Source: Streptomyces spongiicola (GTDB taxonomy: Bacteria > Actinomycetota > Actinomycetes > Streptomycetales > Streptomycetaceae). Taken from it: a stretch of 64,000 nt of DNA. Both the position numbers and the translations under genes were made by a program. Under the pieces are notes generated by a model, which was given only the letters and a program-made list of their open reading frames with translations, was not told the DNA's origin and made no database searches. Shown piece by piece: positions 1 through 8,369 of the stretch. Positions within the stretch are counted from its first letter, which is position 1; every line of letters starts with the position of its first letter. The stretch is taken from contig NZ_CP029254.1 in assembly GCF_003122365.1 (NCBI RefSeq), positions 3,615,001 through 3,679,000 of the forward strand. Reading direction: 5' to 3'.

Positions 1-42
1 TCGCCGGGGTCTTTCCGTATCTGACGCTATACCGTCATGCAG

Positions 43-66
43 CCCTCTGCATACAAGTGCAGAGGG
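43..66. promoter_or_regulatory. Perfect 9-bp inverted repeat upstream of the GntR gene
   Basis: CCCTCTGCA and TGCAGAGGG are separated by six bases, ending 43 bp before the GntR-type start codon. The position suits an autoregulatory operator of that regulator. A terminator for a gene to the left of the window is the alternative, though no T-run follows. Confidence 0.4.
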
Positions 67-109
67 ATCCATCCGATCGTGCAGGTCATGGCATCTCTAC
101 GTTGGACGT

Positions 110-406
110 ATGAGCGATAAGGGAGAAGTCGAGCCGACACTGGACCCCATGAGTGCGAGGCCGCTCTATGCACAGTTGGCCGACGTCATCGCCCGCAAGA
201 TCAAGTCGGGTGAACTGGCGCCGGACAGGCCGATCCCGTCGGAGAACCACCTCGCCGACGAGTACGGCGTGGCACGCTTGACCGCACGTCGAGCCGCGCA
301 GGAGCTACGCGAACGCGGGTTGATCGTCACTGTGCGCGGCAAGGGATCCTTCGTGGTCGAGCAGCCGCCTGTAGACGATCCCGGAGACGACGAGCCGGAC
401 GACTGA
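110..406 (+). CDS. Short GntR-family winged-helix regulator
   Basis: A 98-residue protein that is almost entirely a GntR-type DNA-binding domain. Residues 15-80 carry the pattern PLYAQLADVIARKIKSGEL, then PSENHLADEYGVARLTARRA, then the wing GLIVTVRGKGSFV. There is no room for an effector-binding domain (FadR/HutC C-terminal domains add over 130 residues), so it is either a stand-alone DNA-binding protein or one controlled by partners. The C-terminus is a short acidic tail (DDPGDDEPDD). A second ATG at codon 14 (149) is possible. The inverted repeat at 43-66 may be its own operator. Such short GntR proteins occur at this position in the Streptomyces core, next to the cyclophilin and rhomboid genes. 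Confidence 0.85.
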   Translation: MSDKGEVEPTLDPMSARPLYAQLADVIARKIKSGELAPDRPIPSENHLADEYGVARLTARRAAQELRERGLIVTVRGKGSFVVEQPPVDDPGDDEPDD

Positions 407-468
407 ACGGGCCGCGCGGATCGCGCGACCCCCGACCCGCTTCACAGAAACCGCCAGGGCTGTGAGCC

Positions 469-2871
469 TCAACCGCTTTGCCGGGCAGGCCCGTTCTCCC
501 GCAGCCACGCCAGGTCGGTCTCGGCGCGGACGCGGGCTTCCCGCTCGCGGGAGAAGACCGCGTCCGTCTTGGTCAGCACCAGGGTGTAGGGGCGTCCCTG
601 CCGCCGGGTGGTGTGGGACACCGGCAGGCCGGCCAGATCGATCCGGCTGTGGATGTGCTGGCGCCTTGCCTGGGCGAGCGGCCACTCCAGGACCTTGCGG
701 GAGCGGGAGGAGAGGAAGGCGTCGAGGTCGGGGCAGAGATCGCAGCCGGACCCGCAGGCCCCGGCCGGGGAGAGCGACCAGTCGTCCGCCGCGCGCACGG
801 GGCGGGCGACGACCCTGGTGAGCCGTTCCTCGCAGTGGCCGGCGAGCGCTTGGAAGGCGCCGATCGCGGGAGCGCCTTCCGGGATGGCCCTCGGCTGACG
901 TCCCGCGGCGCGCAGGGCGGGGATCAGGCATTCGAGGGCCGTGTCCGGAAGGCCCCGCAGTGTGGTGACGATCGTGTCGGCGGTCCCGCTGTCGGCGGCT
1001 TGCAGGATGTGGGCCAGAGGGGCGCCGAGCCGCGCCAAGCCCGCTTGGCGCTCCTTCTCCCTGCCCACGCCGAGCCAGTTGGCGAGCTGTTGCCTGGTCG
1101 CCTGCCAGGCGCTCTCGACCAGCGGTGTTGCCACCGCTTCCCCGTCGCCGTCGGCGGCTCGCAGCGCGGTGCAGAGGGCGGGCAGTGATTCGAGCCATGC
1201 CGTGCGGTCGGCGCTGGTGTAGGCGCCGACCGTCCCGTACCAGCCGCCGACGGCCCCGCGTGCCCAGGCCCGGCCGTATCGCCCGGCCGCCCTCGCCAGA
1301 TCCGGGGCGTGCTCCTCGGCCAGGGCCTCCACACGGAAGGGCGCCACCAGCATCGCGGCGGTGTCCGCCTCCCCCAGTCCCACCGCGACGCGCAGGGCGT
1401 CGGCGAAGTGCGGCGCGGTCGCCTCGCCCGACCCGTACTGCCCCCAGAACGGGGCGAGAGACCGGGCGAGCGTGAGCGCCTGGTCGAGCGCGCCGGCGTC
1501 GAGGTGGCCCTGGAGTTCGCGCAGGGCTCCCTCCGAGTCGGCCTGGGCGCGTGCCGCGAACGAGCGCTGCCGGGGCCAGAGCACCACCGCGGCCCGCCGG
1601 TACCAGCGGTCCAGGGTGTTGCCGTAGTTGCCCATGTAGCCCTCGTACTCGGAGCGGTAGGGCGTGAGGTCCTTGTTCTCGGTGGTGGCGCAGACCTCGG
1701 CGTAGGCGACGGGCAGTGAGATCCGCTCGCCGCCGGTGCCGTCGGGGCGGGTCCACCAGCCGAGGTTGATCTCGTCCTCGATCAGGTCGTTGAGTTCGTA
1801 GTCGGAGAAGTCACCGCTGCGGCGGCGTTCGGCCCCGGGCTCGCCGTCGGGGTCGAGGAGGCACTCACCCTCGCACTCGTCGTCCTCGCAGTCGTCGAAG
1901 TGCTCGACTTCCCCGTAGTGGTCGTAGTGCTCGTAGGGCGGGACGGCGTCCCAGGTCTCCTGGACCTCGGCCAGCGCCAGCACCGCTTCGCAGCCGGCCT
2001 GCCCGGCGGCCTGGCGGAGCCGGGCGGCGCGGGTGGCGTCGGCGCCCTTGAGGCGGTCCCAGTCCAGGCCGCGCTGGGTGTACTCGTGGTCGAGGAGGTA
2101 GACGAGCCGGTTGGGGGGTGTGGTCTCCGGGGGGCCGTAGGAGTACTGCTGCTCGGCCGGAGCGGTGAAGTGCTCCGTCAGGCAGTGGGCCAGGTCGGCG
2201 AGCGGGCCCCCGGCGTCCTCGTCCGTCGGCCGGACGCGCTCGGCGAGCAGGTTCATGGTGAGGGTGACACGGTACCCGGAGGTGACGGGCCTGACCTCGT
2301 GGCGGCAGTCCGCGTAGAAGGCGACGAAGGTGAGCTGATGCCGGGACGCGCGGTGGGTGACGCTGCGGCCCGCGTGTTCGACGACGAGTTCGCCACCGGA
2401 GTGGTGGGAGGGAAGCGAGACGACCAGGGTGCCCACCATGGAGTCGTCCTTCTCGGAGTCCTGGTGGGGGAGGAAGAACTGGCCCTTGCCGTAGACCAGC
2501 AGCGCATGCGGTTCGGCCCGCAGCGCGGTGGTGGGCGGCAGACCGAGAGCATGGCGGACGCCGTCGAGTACATCGCCCAGGGCGCGGTCCCAGTCGGGAC
2601 CGGAGAGCGTGATCCGGTCCGGGGTGATCTCCCAGGTGTCGCGCACGCCGGTATCGGACAGCGTCTCCGCGCCGCGGCCGAAACGGGCCTGCCTGGCCTG
2701 GGTGATCAGCTTTCTGGCGACGGGGGCACGCAACGGCAGCGGCAGTTCCCCGACACCGTCGACCCTGATGCGCAGAGCGTCGGCGGGCACCTCCGCGCGG
2801 GTGCTGAAGTCCCCCTCCCGCTCCGCGTCTTCCAGCAGTTCCGCCAGGCGCTTCCGTGCCGCATACGCCAC
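469..2871 (-). CDS. Large 2-oxoglutarate/Fe(II) oxygenase-like protein
   Basis: About 800 residues. The N-terminal third has a prolyl-4-hydroxylase-like 2OG-Fe(II) fold. The iron motif is HQD within FLPHQDSEKDDSMVGTLVV, and the distal His and the Arg that binds 2-oxoglutarate lie in CRHEVRPVTSGYRVTLTMNL. The remaining about 500 residues include an acidic stretch (HFDDCEDDECEGECLLD) and a Cys-rich patch near the end (ACGSGCDLCPD); I do not recognise that domain. I placed the start at the GTG at 2871 because GGAG lies just upstream; an in-frame GTG at 2931 would add 20 residues. Substrate unknown. It stands alone, convergent with the GntR gene. Confidence 0.75.
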   Translation of the reverse strand: MAYAARKRLAELLEDAEREGDFSTRAEVPADALRIRVDGVGELPLPLRAPVARKLITQARQARFGRGAETLSDTGVRDTWEITPDRITLSGPDWDRALGDVLDGVRHALGLPPTTALRAEPHALLVYGKGQFFLPHQDSEKDDSMVGTLVVSLPSHHSGGELVVEHAGRSVTHRASRHQLTFVAFYADCRHEVRPVTSGYRVTLTMNLLAERVRPTDEDAGGPLADLAHCLTEHFTAPAEQQYSYGPPETTPPNRLVYLLDHEYTQRGLDWDRLKGADATRAARLRQAAGQAGCEAVLALAEVQETWDAVPPYEHYDHYGEVEHFDDCEDDECEGECLLDPDGEPGAERRRSGDFSDYELNDLIEDEINLGWWTRPDGTGGERISLPVAYAEVCATTENKDLTPYRSEYEGYMGNYGNTLDRWYRRAAVVLWPRQRSFAARAQADSEGALRELQGHLDAGALDQALTLARSLAPFWGQYGSGEATAPHFADALRVAVGLGEADTAAMLVAPFRVEALAEEHAPDLARAAGRYGRAWARGAVGGWYGTVGAYTSADRTAWLESLPALCTALRAADGDGEAVATPLVESAWQATRQQLANWLGVGREKERQAGLARLGAPLAHILQAADSGTADTIVTTLRGLPDTALECLIPALRAAGRQPRAIPEGAPAIGAFQALAGHCEERLTRVVARPVRAADDWSLSPAGACGSGCDLCPDLDAFLSSRSRKVLEWPLAQARRQHIHSRIDLAGLPVSHTTRRQGRPYTLVLTKTDAVFSREREARVRAETDLAWLRENGPARQSG

Positions 2872-3239
2872 GATGCTCCGCTCCCCATGACCCGCAGCCC
2901 GTCGGCCTGTTGGCCTGTTGGCCCCGCACACTCTAGTGCCGCATCAGGTGATCGGGGCCCCGGCGCCCACGTCCGGAGCAGTCGTCGGTTTCCGTTTCGG
3001 GTTGCGGAACGGGGGCCGCCGGGTCAGGCGCCTACCGCCCCGGTGAATGCGTCCGTTTCCGCAGGCGGGAAGGGGCGCGAGGCGCGTCGTCGGGGATGGC
3101 GGCGGTTCACGGGGCGTAGGCCGCACGGGTGGTGTTCATCAGAAGATCCGCCGACCCGGCGCCGAGGTCCCACGATTTTCGGAGTGCGTCCACATCATGA
3201 AGAACGTATGTAAAACGCCCAATCCGAAAGCGAGGAGCC
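2872..3239. other. Intergenic region, no gene seen
   Basis: This is the divergent promoter region between the oxygenase gene and the small protein at 3240. I see no convincing coding frame. A good ribosome-binding site (GAGGAGC) lies directly before the ATG at 3240. Confidence 0.5.
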
Positions 3240-3728
3240 ATGGCCGCCGTCAAGGTCACCTCTTTGTGGACCGCCTTCGTCTCCCTGATCGTCACCCTGC
3301 TCAGCTCTCTCGGGTTCACCTCTTCCACCAGGGCCGCCAGGGCCACCAGGGCCGCCGAGGCCGCCGAGCAGTCGGCCGGCCCTCGTCAGCCGGAGGGCCC
3401 CGCGGAGCGCAAGCCCACCGTCCCCGGCGCGCGGAGCGCGGGCAGCAGAGCGGGTGCGCACGAGCCTCCCGCAGGGGCGGTCTCGGCGTCCGCGGCAGCC
3501 GCGGGGACGTACGGGAGCCTTGCCATGCAGGGCTTCTGGCACCAGGTGGTGCGTCAGCGGACCCCTCGCGACCGCGCTCTACCGCCGACGATCAAGCAGC
3601 GGATCCGCGCCGAGGCCCACGGCGCCTCCCCCGCGGTCCGCAAGGTGCCCACCCTCGACGACCTGGCCGCGGCGCGGCGGGAGTCCTCGTACGCCGAGGA
3701 CGAGGAACGCGTTCCGGCGTCGGCATGA
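3240..3728 (+). CDS. Uncharacterised actinobacterial small membrane-anchored protein
   Basis: 162 residues with a strong ribosome-binding site (GAGGAG) just before the ATG. Residues 8-27 (LWTAFVSLIVTLLSSLGF) form one hydrophobic segment, either an N-terminal anchor or an uncleaved signal. An Ala/Pro/Gly-rich low-complexity linker follows (about 30-90), then a more conserved-looking C-terminal part with GFWHQVVRQRTPRDRALPP and PTLDDLAAARRESSYAEDE. It resembles the short DUF-type proteins found in this syntenic place in Streptomyces. I cannot assign a function. Confidence 0.65.
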   Translation: MAAVKVTSLWTAFVSLIVTLLSSLGFTSSTRAARATRAAEAAEQSAGPRQPEGPAERKPTVPGARSAGSRAGAHEPPAGAVSASAAAAGTYGSLAMQGFWHQVVRQRTPRDRALPPTIKQRIRAEAHGASPAVRKVPTLDDLAAARRESSYAEDEERVPASA

Positions 3729-4391
3729 GGCGCCGGGAGGCGCTCGGCCCGCCCAGCACGCCCGGCACACGCTGTCCGGTGTCACGCGTCGCCGGTGACG
3801 GCGTGCGTCAGCCGGTCCGCCCACGGCGCCGCGTCCCCCGCGAGCTGCGGGACAGCACCAGGCGCCCGGCCCGAGAGGGCCGAGGACTACCGGCGGTACC
3901 GGAAGCGGTGAAGCCGGCGGGACACGCCCGCGGTCGGCCGGTTTCGGCCGGGAGACCCGGGGCGGCTGCCGGGGACGGCACACGGGGATCAGCAGGCGAC
4001 GGCCGCCGACGGCGGGTCACCGCCGCTTCCCGGGGACGGCCGGCCACGGTGCCGCAAGCCCGGCAGCCGGTGCCCGAAGCCCGGTCACCAGTGGCGGCGG
4101 TGCTTCCGGGGACTGCCGACGAAGGCCACGCACCGCTCAGGGCGCCGCGGCCGCGCATCGGCGCACGCTCACGCCGATCCCTGGGCACCGGAGAAGCGGA
4201 GAAGCCACGGCGTCGCGGCCGTGCATCGGTGCCCGACGCGGTGGTCGTCCGCCGACGGCCTCCGAAGCCGCAGACCGGGAACCCCCCGAAGCAGCGGACC
4301 GGCGGTCCGGCAGGGCCGTGACCAGCGGCCCCGGCGAGTCGGCCGGTGGCATTCGGTCCCGCGGAACGCCCGTGACGGCCGGTTAGGCTCG
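3729..4391. other. 663-bp intergenic region without a supported gene
   Basis: The plus and minus strands both carry long open frames here, but their translations are Arg/Pro/Gly-rich with no domain or hydrophobic pattern, as expected of chance frames in GC-rich DNA. The region lies between the 3' ends of two convergent genes, so no promoter is required. I see no clear terminator. Confidence 0.5.
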
Positions 4392-5096
4392 TCAGCGACG
4401 GTCCTCGCGGTCCGACTCCGACCCCGAGCCCGATTCGCTCTCCGCCTGCTTGGCCTGAACGTCCGGGTCGGGTTCCGATCCATCGCTCCCGCCGACCGAC
4501 GACAGCGGCCGGTCCGGGACCTCGGTCGCGGCGGGAGGCTCCACCAGCCAGTCCGGGTTGGCCTGCCTGTCCCACCACTTCCACACGGCGAACAGCCCCA
4601 CGGCGACGGCGCCGACGACCACCGCGCCCTTGGCGGCGCGACCGCACTTCGCACGCCGCTCCTTCTTCTTGGCGAGCTTCCTGATGTCCTCGGCCGTGAC
4701 CGAACCGCGCAGCGCGGCAAGGGCGGCCGCCGACCGGGTGACGGCCTCCTGCCCCACGGGCTGGGCCACCGCGACGGCGTGCTCGAGGCGCGGAGCCGTG
4801 TAGTCGGCCGCCTGGCGCGCGGCACTCCGGGTCATGACGGCGGCCCGGTGTGCCGCTTCGTCCACCTGCGGCGGAACATGCGGTGCGACATGGGACTCGT
4901 ACTGGACTCGGGCCTGCTGACGCGCCTGGCGTGCGGCCTTCTTCACCTTGGGCTCGAGGGCGACACGAGCCTGGTGGGCGTAGATCGCGGCCTGGTCCTT
5001 GGCCGTGCCGGCGTAGGGCGCCACCACGTCCGCGGCGTGCAGCACGCTCTCCTTGGCCGTGTCCGTCGCGGCGCGCACGCTGTCCATGCGGGTCAC
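4392..5096 (-). CDS. DUF5324-like single-pass membrane protein
   Basis: 234 residues from a GTG at 5096, chosen because GAGGAGGAGG precedes it; longer in-frame starts lack a site. The N-terminal about 160 residues are an Ala/Gln/Lys-rich helical region (RAATDTAKESVLHAADVV; PKVKKAARQARQQARVQYES) likely to form coiled helices. A cationic patch (KKKERRAKCGRAAKGA) precedes a transmembrane helix GAVVVGAVAVGLFAVWKWW, and then an acidic Ser/Asp/Glu tail. This matches the DUF5324 family conserved in Streptomyces beside the cyclophilin gene. Role unknown. Confidence 0.75.
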   Translation of the reverse strand: MTRMDSVRAATDTAKESVLHAADVVAPYAGTAKDQAAIYAHQARVALEPKVKKAARQARQQARVQYESHVAPHVPPQVDEAAHRAAVMTRSAARQAADYTAPRLEHAVAVAQPVGQEAVTRSAAALAALRGSVTAEDIRKLAKKKERRAKCGRAAKGAVVVGAVAVGLFAVWKWWDRQANPDWLVEPPAATEVPDRPLSSVGGSDGSEPDPDVQAKQAESESGSGSESDREDRR

Positions 5097-5303
5097 GGGA
5101 TCCTCCTCCTCGGTGGCGTTCGCGGGCGTCCGGGGCTCTTGCCGCCCCGGCGAAGGCACCATCCGCCTTTCCGCCCGCTTCGAAATCATGCCTGCTGGAG
5201 GCCGCCTCGGCATGTGGGACGGGCATCCGGGTCATTTTCCCCCTCAACGGCCCTGCCGTGGGAGGATCCGGGGACGTCAGAGAAGACTTGAGGAAGGCAG
5301 ATC

Positions 5304-5837
5304 GTGGCCGAGCAACTCCACGCCACCCTGAAGACCAACCACGGGGACATCGACATCCGGCTTCTGCCGAACCACGCGCCGAAGACGGTGAAGAACTTCG
5401 TCGAACTCGCCACGGGTGGGCGGCAGTGGACCAACCCGGCGACCGGGAAGAAGTCCGCGGACAGGCTGTACGACGGCACCGTCTTCCACCGGGTGATCAG
5501 CGGTTTCATGATCCAGGGCGGTGACCCGCTGGGCAACGGCACCGGCGGCCCGGGGTACGAGTTCGCCGACGAGTTCCATCCGGACCTGGCCTTCGACCGG
5601 CCCTACCTGCTGGCCATGGCGAACGCCGGTCCGGGCACCAACGGCTCGCAGTTCTTCGTCACCGTGGCCCCCACGGCCTGGCTCACCCGCAAGCACACGA
5701 TCTTCGGCGAGGTCGCGGACGGGGCGAGCCGCAAGGTCGTGGACGCCATCGCGGGGGCGCCGACCAACCCGCGCACCGACCGGCCGCTGAACGACGTGGT
5801 GATCGAGTCCGTCGTGATCGAGACCCGTCAGGGCTGA
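5304..5837 (+). CDS. Peptidyl-prolyl cis-trans isomerase, cyclophilin type
   Basis: 177 residues, full cyclophilin length, cytoplasmic (no signal peptide). It catalyses cis-trans isomerisation of prolyl bonds. Family motifs in order are NHAPKTVKNFVELA, the catalytic segment VFHRVISGFMIQGGDP, the active-site stretch LAMANAGPGTNGSQFFVT, and HTIFGEVADG. The GTG start at 5304 follows GAGGAAGG. A perfect stem-loop at 5896-5926 ends the transcript. This gene is conserved next to the rhomboid gene in Streptomyces. Confidence 0.95.
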   Translation: MAEQLHATLKTNHGDIDIRLLPNHAPKTVKNFVELATGGRQWTNPATGKKSADRLYDGTVFHRVISGFMIQGGDPLGNGTGGPGYEFADEFHPDLAFDRPYLLAMANAGPGTNGSQFFVTVAPTAWLTRKHTIFGEVADGASRKVVDAIAGAPTNPRTDRPLNDVVIESVVIETRQG

Positions 5838-5895
5838 GCCCGCGGGGGCCGCGGGGGATCGTCGGCGGAGTTCGGGTTCCGTACGGGAACCTTTG

Positions 5896-5926
5896 CGCCC
5901 CGCTCGTCCGTAAGACGAGCGGGGCG
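5896..5926 (+). terminator. Strong stem-loop after the cyclophilin gene
   Basis: CGCCCCGCTCGTC (5896-5908) pairs perfectly with GACGAGCGGGGCG (5914-5926) across a 5-base loop. It lies 58 bp after the cyclophilin stop and 40 bp before the rhomboid start. No U-tract follows, as is common in Streptomyces terminators. Confidence 0.7.
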
Positions 5927-5966
5927 AAGCATTGCGCGGGAGCCCGCGCGGAGACGAGGGGACCTC

Positions 5967-6866
5967 ATGGATCAGGCGCCAGGAAGCCCGGACCGGCCCC
6001 AGGCGGCACACGGGCTGCCGGGCTGCTATCGGCACCCGGGCCGGGAGACCGGTATCAGCTGCACCCGCTGCGAGCGGCCGATCTGCCCCGAGTGCATGGT
6101 CAGCGCCTCTGTCGGGTTCCAGTGCCCGGAGTGCGTGCGCACGGGGTCGGGGACGGGGCACGCGCCGTCCGCGAGCCGTCCCCGTACGATCGCCGGGGCC
6201 GAGGTGACCGGGGGCGATCCCCGCCTCGTCACCAAGATCCTGCTGGGCGTCAACGCCGCGGTGTTCCTCGCGGTGCTCGCCGACCGGACCCTCGCGGACC
6301 AGCTGAACCTGATCGCGCTCGCCTTCGACCCCCGGCTCCGCGATGTCGTGGGAGTCGCCGACGGCGAGTGGTACCGGCTGCTGACCTCGGTGTTCCTGCA
6401 CCAGCAGATCTGGCACATCGCCTTCAACATGCTGGGGCTCTGGTGGCTCGGCGGCCCGCTCGAGGCGGCACTCGGCCGGGTGCGCTATCTCGCGCTGTAT
6501 CTGCTCTCCGGCCTCGCGGGAAGCACGCTGGTCTACCTCCTGGCGGAGCCGAACCAGGGCGCGCTCGGTGCCTCCGGGGCGATCTGGGGGCTGCTCGGCG
6601 CCACGGCCGTGCTGCTGCGGCGGCTCGACTACGACCTGCGTCCGGTGATCGCGCTGCTGGCGCTGAACCTGCTCTTCACCTTCACCATGCCCGGTATCTC
6701 CTGGGAGGCCCACGTCGGCGGCCTGGTCGGTGGCACGGTGATCGCGTTCGGCATGGTGCACGCCCCCCGCGAGCGGCGGACCCTGGTGCAGGCCGGGGTC
6801 TGCGCACTCGTCCTGCTGGCAGCCGTGGTGGCCATCGTCCTGAGGACCCAGTCACTGCTCACCTGA
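5967..6866 (+). CDS. Rhomboid-family intramembrane serine protease with N-terminal zinc finger
   Basis: 299 residues. Residues about 20-55 contain a Cys/His zinc-finger-like module (CYRHPGRETGISCTRCERPICPECM...CPEC), typical of actinobacterial rhomboids. At least six membrane helices follow. The catalytic Ser is in GASGAIWGLLGA and the catalytic His in EAHVGGLVGG; the family pattern HQQIWHIAFNMLGLWWLG is present. It is therefore predicted to cleave membrane proteins within the bilayer. Substrates are unknown. It is the last plus-strand gene before the DnaA-box region. Confidence 0.92.
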   Translation: MDQAPGSPDRPQAAHGLPGCYRHPGRETGISCTRCERPICPECMVSASVGFQCPECVRTGSGTGHAPSASRPRTIAGAEVTGGDPRLVTKILLGVNAAVFLAVLADRTLADQLNLIALAFDPRLRDVVGVADGEWYRLLTSVFLHQQIWHIAFNMLGLWWLGGPLEAALGRVRYLALYLLSGLAGSTLVYLLAEPNQGALGASGAIWGLLGATAVLLRRLDYDLRPVIALLALNLLFTFTMPGISWEAHVGGLVGGTVIAFGMVHAPRERRTLVQAGVCALVLLAAVVAIVLRTQSLLT

Positions 6867-6885
6867 GCAGGAGCTTTCCCCAAAG

Positions 6886-7130
6886 TTGTCCACAGCACAG
6901 GGCGGATGGTGTGCACATCCTATGGGGAACAGCTGTGCCCCCTGTCCCTGACCTGGGCAGACCTGCGTAAACCTGGGTAGACCTGGGTTTCCTCAAGAAG
7001 GGACAGGGGGGTGTGCCGGGTGGGTGATCGTCGCTGGAACGGCCCCAGTGGTCACATCGGCGTCAACGACCGGAGAGTTATCCACAGATCTTCAGACCTT
7101 TTCCTCATCTGTGGATGACGCTGTGGATAA
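6886..7130. promoter_or_regulatory. Cluster of DnaA-box-like sites
   Basis: The 318-bp gap between the rhomboid gene and crgA holds no gene but four 9-mers close to the Streptomyces DnaA box. They are TTGTCCACA at 6886-6894 (exact), TTATCCACA at 7078-7086, TGTGGATGA at 7110-7118 (one off, reverse) and TGTGGATAA at 7122-7130 (reverse of TTATCCACA). The two forward and two reverse sites face each other. This is not oriC itself, since dnaA and dnaN are absent. DnaA-binding clusters outside oriC are known in Streptomyces and can titrate DnaA. Confidence 0.65.
6951..6990 (+). repeat. Four 10-bp direct repeats (ACCTGGGTAG-like)
   Basis: ACCTGGGCAG, ACCTGCGTAA, ACCTGGGTAG and ACCTGGGTTT follow one another without gaps, giving one repeat per helical turn. 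They sit between the first and second DnaA-box-like sites, which suggests an iteron-like protein-binding array. I know of no named protein for it. Confidence 0.7.
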
Positions 7131-7184
7131 CTTGGGGGCAGAGCTTGACAGCGACCGTTCCGCCGGTTCCGCCGCCGGCCGCCC

Positions 7185-7442
7185 CTACTTCCACTGGGTG
7201 GAGACGGCGAAGCCGCCGGCGATGAAACCGAAGCCGACCACGATGTTCCAGTTCCCGAGCGACTTCACGGGAAGCGATCCGTCGGTGACATAGAAGACGA
7301 CGATCCACGCCAGACCGATCAGGAACAGCGCCAGCATCACGGGGGCCACCCAGCTGCGGTTGGTCAGCTTGATACTGGTCGCCTGCTTCGAGGACGGCGG
7401 AGGCGTGAAGTCGGCCTTCTTGCGGATACGTGACTTCGGCAC
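7185..7442 (-). CDS. crgA: Cell division protein CrgA
   Basis: 85 residues, the usual CrgA size. It starts [16 protein letters not shown], has two transmembrane helices ([22 protein letters not shown] and [18 protein letters not shown]) joined by the short loop [11 protein letters not shown], and ends STQWK. CrgA is a small actinobacterial inner-membrane protein that recruits or coordinates cell-wall and FtsZ division proteins, and in Streptomyces it influences septation in aerial hyphae. The GTG at 7442 is preceded by AGGAGAG. It is divergent from the DUF881 gene. Confidence 0.93.
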   Translation of the reverse strand: MPKSRIRKKADFTPPPSSKQATSIKLTNRSWVAPVMLALFLIGLAWIVVFYVTDGSLPVKSLGNWNIVVGFGFIAGGFAVSTQWK

Positions 7443-7584
7443 GAGGGACTCTCCTGTCGATGCGCTGCGTGACCGCGCAGGGAAACTGTGGCTGGCGCCG
7501 ACGGGAGGGATGAGGGGGGACCTGTTCCTCCCCCGGGCGTCCGTTAGCGTAGTCCTTCCGCGGCGCCTGAAGGGTAAGGGTACG

Positions 7585-8352
7585 TTGAGCAATTCCGCCG
7601 ACTCCCCCGGTGGGCCGGTCCGTCGCCCGTGGTGGCGACCGGTCCGCCTGCTGACCGCTGCCGTGTTCGCGCTCGCCGGAATGATCTTCGTCACCAGTTT
7701 CAACACGGCCAAGGGCACCAACCTCCGGACCGACGACTCCCTGCTGAAGCTCTCCGACCTGATCGAGCAGCGCAGCCAGGGGAACGCCGAACTCGACCGG
7801 TCCACGTCGGCGCTCCGCAAGGACGTCGACGCACTCGCCAGGCGCGACGACGGCTCCACCGAGGCCGAGGACGAGAAGCTCAGGGCCCTGGAGGTGGCCG
7901 CGGGGACCGAGAAGCTCAGCGGCCGGGCGGTCTCCGTCACCCTCAATGATGCCCCTCCGAACGCCCAGGCGTCACCCGGCTTCCCGGAACCCCAGGCCAA
8001 CGACCTCGTCATCCACCAGCAGGACCTGCAGGCCGTGGTCAACGCCCTCTGGCAGGGCGGCGCCCGGGGCATCCAGGTCATGGACCAGCGGCTGATCTCC
8101 ACCAGCGCCGTGCGCTGCGTGGGCAACACGCTGATTCTGCAGGGCCGGGTCTACTCGCCGCCGTACAGGGTCACGGCCGTCGGTGACCCGGACCGGCTCC
8201 GGGAGGCGCTGACCGCCTCCCCCGCGATCCAGAACTACCAGCTCTATGTGAAGGCGTACGGACTGGGCTGGAAAGTCGACGAGCGGGAGGCGGTGACTCT
8301 CCCCGGCTATTCGGGCACAGTGGATCTCCACTACGCCAAGCCCGTGCAGTAG
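7585..8352 (+). CDS. DUF881 family membrane-anchored protein
   Basis: 255 residues from a TTG at 7585 (AAGGGTAAGGG just upstream). A transmembrane helix near residues 19-38 ([20 protein letters not shown]) is followed by a helical stretch ([21 protein letters not shown]) and the DUF881 core: [36 protein letters not shown]-type sequence [17 protein letters not shown]. The family is conserved next to crgA and division genes in actinobacteria and is usually extracellular; its biochemical role is not established. The start is the main uncertainty. Confidence 0.82.
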   Translation: MSNSADSPGGPVRRPWWRPVRLLTAAVFALAGMIFVTSFNTAKGTNLRTDDSLLKLSDLIEQRSQGNAELDRSTSALRKDVDALARRDDGSTEAEDEKLRALEVAAGTEKLSGRAVSVTLNDAPPNAQASPGFPEPQANDLVIHQQDLQAVVNALWQGGARGIQVMDQRLISTSAVRCVGNTLILQGRVYSPPYRVTAVGDPDRLREALTASPAIQNYQLYVKAYGLGWKVDEREAVTLPGYSGTVDLHYAKPVQ

Positions 8353-8369
8353 CCCCGGGAGGCCGGCCC

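Noticed and set aside
3047..4321. A 424-codon plus-strand frame over the small membrane protein and the gap after it
   Set aside because: Overlaps a better-supported gene with a good ribosome-binding site; Arg/Pro/Gly-rich product without motifs.
6867..7184. The DnaA-box cluster as the chromosomal origin
   Set aside because: Only four boxes, and no dnaA, dnaN or other origin genes in the window; the surrounding gene order places it near, but not at, oriC.
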